From Bacteroidota bacterium (GTDB lineage: Bacteria; Bacteroidota; Rhodothermia; Balneolales; Balneolaceae): a stretch of DNA of 7,570 nucleotides. The translations under genes were made by a program, and so were the position numbers. The notes beneath the pieces were generated by a model. The model was given only the letters and a program-made list of their open reading frames with translations. It ran no database searches and was not told where the DNA came from. Location: assembly GCA_024635465.1 (NCBI GenBank), contig JAGXIS010000121.1:1-7570 (forward strand), read 5' to 3'. Below, one piece after another: positions 6,333 to 7,570 of this stretch. Each line of letters opens with the position of its first letter. The first letter of the stretch is position 1.

Positions 6333-6531
6333 TGGAAACCTTAATATTTGATTTAAATTCAAGAATATCCTTGGGAGGCATCATAACAACTTTTCCATTA
6401 CTATATCTTTTTTGATGCTGTTCATAATGTATGACTTCGAATGAACCGAACCCATCAATCTCAACACTATTTTTTTCAACAAGTTGTTCACGTAATATTT
6501 CCTTGAACGCTTTTATAAATACTGTATCCAT
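6322..6531 (-). CDS. Short HU/IHF-family DNA-binding protein lacking helix 1
   Basis: A 69-residue protein that matches HU/IHF from its second helix on. VFIKAFKEILREQLVEKNSVEI is helix 2 plus the first strand, DGFGSFEV (26-33) is the hallmark GFGxFxV turn, and residues 34-58 hold a basic, arm-like segment (HYEQHQKRYSNGKVVMMPPKD) ending in EFKSN. Ordinary HU is about 90 residues; the first helix (typically about 20 residues) is missing. The reading frame upstream of the ATG reaches a stop at 6556-6558 with no other standard start, so this is not a start-call error. It begins 4 bp after the barrel gene and overlaps the HU/SPOR start by 11 bp, suggesting coupled translation. A decayed relic is possible, but the frame is intact and the core motif is kept. 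Confidence 0.75.
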   Translation of the reverse strand: MDTVFIKAFKEILREQLVEKNSVEIDGFGSFEVIHYEQHQKRYSNGKVVMMPPKDILEFKSNIKVSNDN

Positions 6532-6535
6532 GAAA

Positions 6536-7570
6536 TTAAAATATGTATGTGAATCCTACGAAACCCTGGAAACCCGGTTCCCTATAACCACTCCAGAATT
6601 CATAATCTTCGTTTAATATGTTAAGTAATTTACCATATATACCATATTTCTCTGATAATGAGATTTCAAACCTACCTCCAAGAAGGAAATAAGATGACAA
6701 TTGTTCACCTAAATGATCCTCTCTAATCCCTGAAAACTCACCCCAACCTTCAACTAGAAGGTCGTTTGTAGGCCGAACTGAAACAGCAGCCTTCAATGAG
6801 AGTGATTCAGAAAATGGAATCTTGTCACCATTGGATAATTTAGGAATTTGCCAATGTCCATCCACATTTATCCAAATTACATTTGGACGTAAATCCTGAC
6901 TTATCCCACCATAAACCCGAAATATATTGGCATCCATGAAGTTTGCCATATAATAACCATCAACAACGCCCAACATACTTCCGGTTGCTGATCGTCTTGA
7001 ATAGTACTGAAAGTTTTTGACATCTTGAAAAGATACGCCGGCTAATATTTTCGTACCGTAAAAAGGCTCCATCAACAATTCACCTAAAGCCAGGATTTCA
7101 TACTGATGTTGCAGGGTTGAATTTAGGTCAAAGAACTGATTTTCTCTCCGGAGAGTTGAGTACGTGGCATGAGAGGGGGCTGCAGACACAACGCCTCTGA
7201 TATTGAATCCCGTAAAAAATCTGTGCTTTATTTCTACTTCAGGCGCCACGTAGATTTTAAAATCTTCCACTGCATCAGTCACTGAACTAACACCCAGACC
7301 TGCTTTGATATCGGTACGATAGTTAAAAAGGCGTTCGTAATGTACGGAGAGGGTCGAAACAGACCATGAATCACTTTGATTAAATAAGGGGCTAATAGAA
7401 CCGGTTTCATTTTTAAAGCGTACTCTGTGAATTTCATTGATTTGATTTCCAAGTCTGGAATATTCAGCATCGAAATCGATCCCCCATTCCGTCGCTTCCC
7501 CAGTATAATTGATACCAGTATAATTGATATCTGAAATGGACTCAAAATTATTAGTAAATCCACCCAGTGA
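6536..7570 (-). CDS. Outer-membrane beta-barrel protein, C-terminal 344 residues (partial)
   Basis: The frame is open from the right edge to TAA at 6536-6538; the N-terminus is outside the window. The protein is built of alternating polar/hydrophobic strands with many aromatic residues and short turns, for example INYTGEATEWGIDFDAEYSR, LSVHYERLFNYRTDIKAGLGV and YGIYGKLLNILNEDYEF. It ends in GFVGFTYIF, with the terminal Phe that marks barrel substrates of the BAM machinery. The last strands (LLNILNEDYEFWSGY...GF) resemble the C-terminal barrel of TonB-dependent receptors or related Bacteroidota barrels. No plug domain, TonB box or signal peptide can be seen, so receptor status is open. An in-frame GTG at 7282 is internal, not the start. 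It is the first visible gene of the operon ending in tonB, which fits an outer-membrane partner. Confidence 0.8.
   Translation of the reverse strand, partial: SLGGFTNNFESISDINYTGINYTGEATEWGIDFDAEYSRLGNQINEIHRVRFKNETGSISPLFNQSDSWSVSTLSVHYERLFNYRTDIKAGLGVSSVTDAVEDFKIYVAPEVEIKHRFFTGFNIRGVVSAAPSHATYSTLRRENQFFDLNSTLQHQYEILALGELLMEPFYGTKILAGVSFQDVKNFQYYSRRSATGSMLGVVDGYYMANFMDANIFRVYGGISQDLRPNVIWINVDGHWQIPKLSNGDKIPFSESLSLKAAVSVRPTNDLLVEGWGEFSGIREDHLGEQLSSYFLLGGRFEISLSEKYGIYGKLLNILNEDYEFWSGYREPGFQGFVGFTYIF
7501..7529. repeat. 15-bp tandem repeat inside the barrel gene
   Basis: CAGTATAATTGATA occurs at 7501-7514 and again at 7516-7529, a 15-bp period with one spacer base. On the coding strand it gives two consecutive INYTG pentapeptides. 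The period is a multiple of three, so the frame is kept. It looks like an in-frame tandem duplication within a strand or loop of the barrel. Confidence 0.7.

Larger units (their letters stand above)
3354..7570 (-). other. Six-gene envelope operon: barrel - HU - HU/SPOR - exbB - exbD - tonB
   Basis: Six minus-strand genes follow each other with junctions of 4 bp (barrel to HU), an 11-bp overlap (HU to HU/SPOR), 14 bp, 4 bp and 9 bp. There is no room for internal terminators or separate promoters outside coding sequence, so they are probably one transcript. The promoter and the 5' end of the first gene lie beyond the right edge. The transcript must end inside or beyond the convergent mscS gene, since only 3 bp separate the two stop codons. 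Confidence 0.8.

Noticed and set aside
6333..6362. Ten-residue N-terminal extension of the HU/SPOR protein from TTG at 6362
   Set aside because: The ATG at 6332 has an AAGG site 6 nt upstream and places the HU-like helix 1 right after the start, as in the family. The extension does not look like part of the domain.
7279..7563. Minus-strand open frame of 94 codons at the right end, which would be read as a separate small protein
   Set aside because: It is a shadow in another frame. The barrel frame stays open through 7283-7570 and encodes typical beta-strand residues joined smoothly to the downstream barrel, so no frameshift or extra gene is needed.

Overview
The window looks like ordinary chromosome from a free-living Gram-negative bacterium of the Bacteroidota/Rhodothermota side of the FCB group, with Balneolales-type relatives the best guess. 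The grounds are an HU-like domain fused to a SPOR domain, a TonB with a long Pro/Glu-rich spacer, moderate-to-low GC by eye, and mostly weak or absent Shine-Dalgarno sequences. I see no phage, insertion sequence, CRISPR, tRNA or rRNA.

Left part (1-453): the 3' end of a glycogen/maltodextrin phosphorylase gene on the plus strand, then a gap of about 150 bp holding three consecutive inverted repeats. None has a T-tract on either side, so the gap resembles a small REP-like or MITE-like insertion more than a simple terminator.

Middle part (454-3350): a MATE-family efflux transporter on the minus strand, which appears to start at TTG. It is divergent from a small plus-strand GNAT-like acetyltransferase of the Acetyltransf_CG type. 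A plus-strand MscS-family mechanosensitive channel follows after a 135-bp gap that contains a perfect 14-bp palindrome and a short direct repeat. Candidate promoters can be drawn for the two divergent genes.

Right part (3354-7570): a tight minus-strand operon of six genes, with junctions ranging from an 11-bp overlap to a 14-bp gap. In transcription order they are an outer-membrane beta-barrel protein (5' end beyond the right edge), a short HU-family protein, a membrane-anchored HU-like/SPOR fusion, ExbB, ExbD and TonB. The operon ends 3 bp from the end of the convergent mscS gene.

The operon is the most interesting part. ExbB-ExbD-TonB couples the inner-membrane proton gradient to outer-membrane proteins. 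The SPOR fusion has a predicted cytoplasmic HU-like domain, one membrane span and a periplasmic peptidoglycan-binding SPOR domain. The barrel supplies an outer-membrane partner. Together the genes could link nucleoid, inner membrane, septal peptidoglycan and outer membrane; that reading is inference. The two HU-like proteins are also complementary in shape: the short one keeps an arm-like segment but lacks the first helix, while the membrane-anchored one keeps both helices but lacks the arm.
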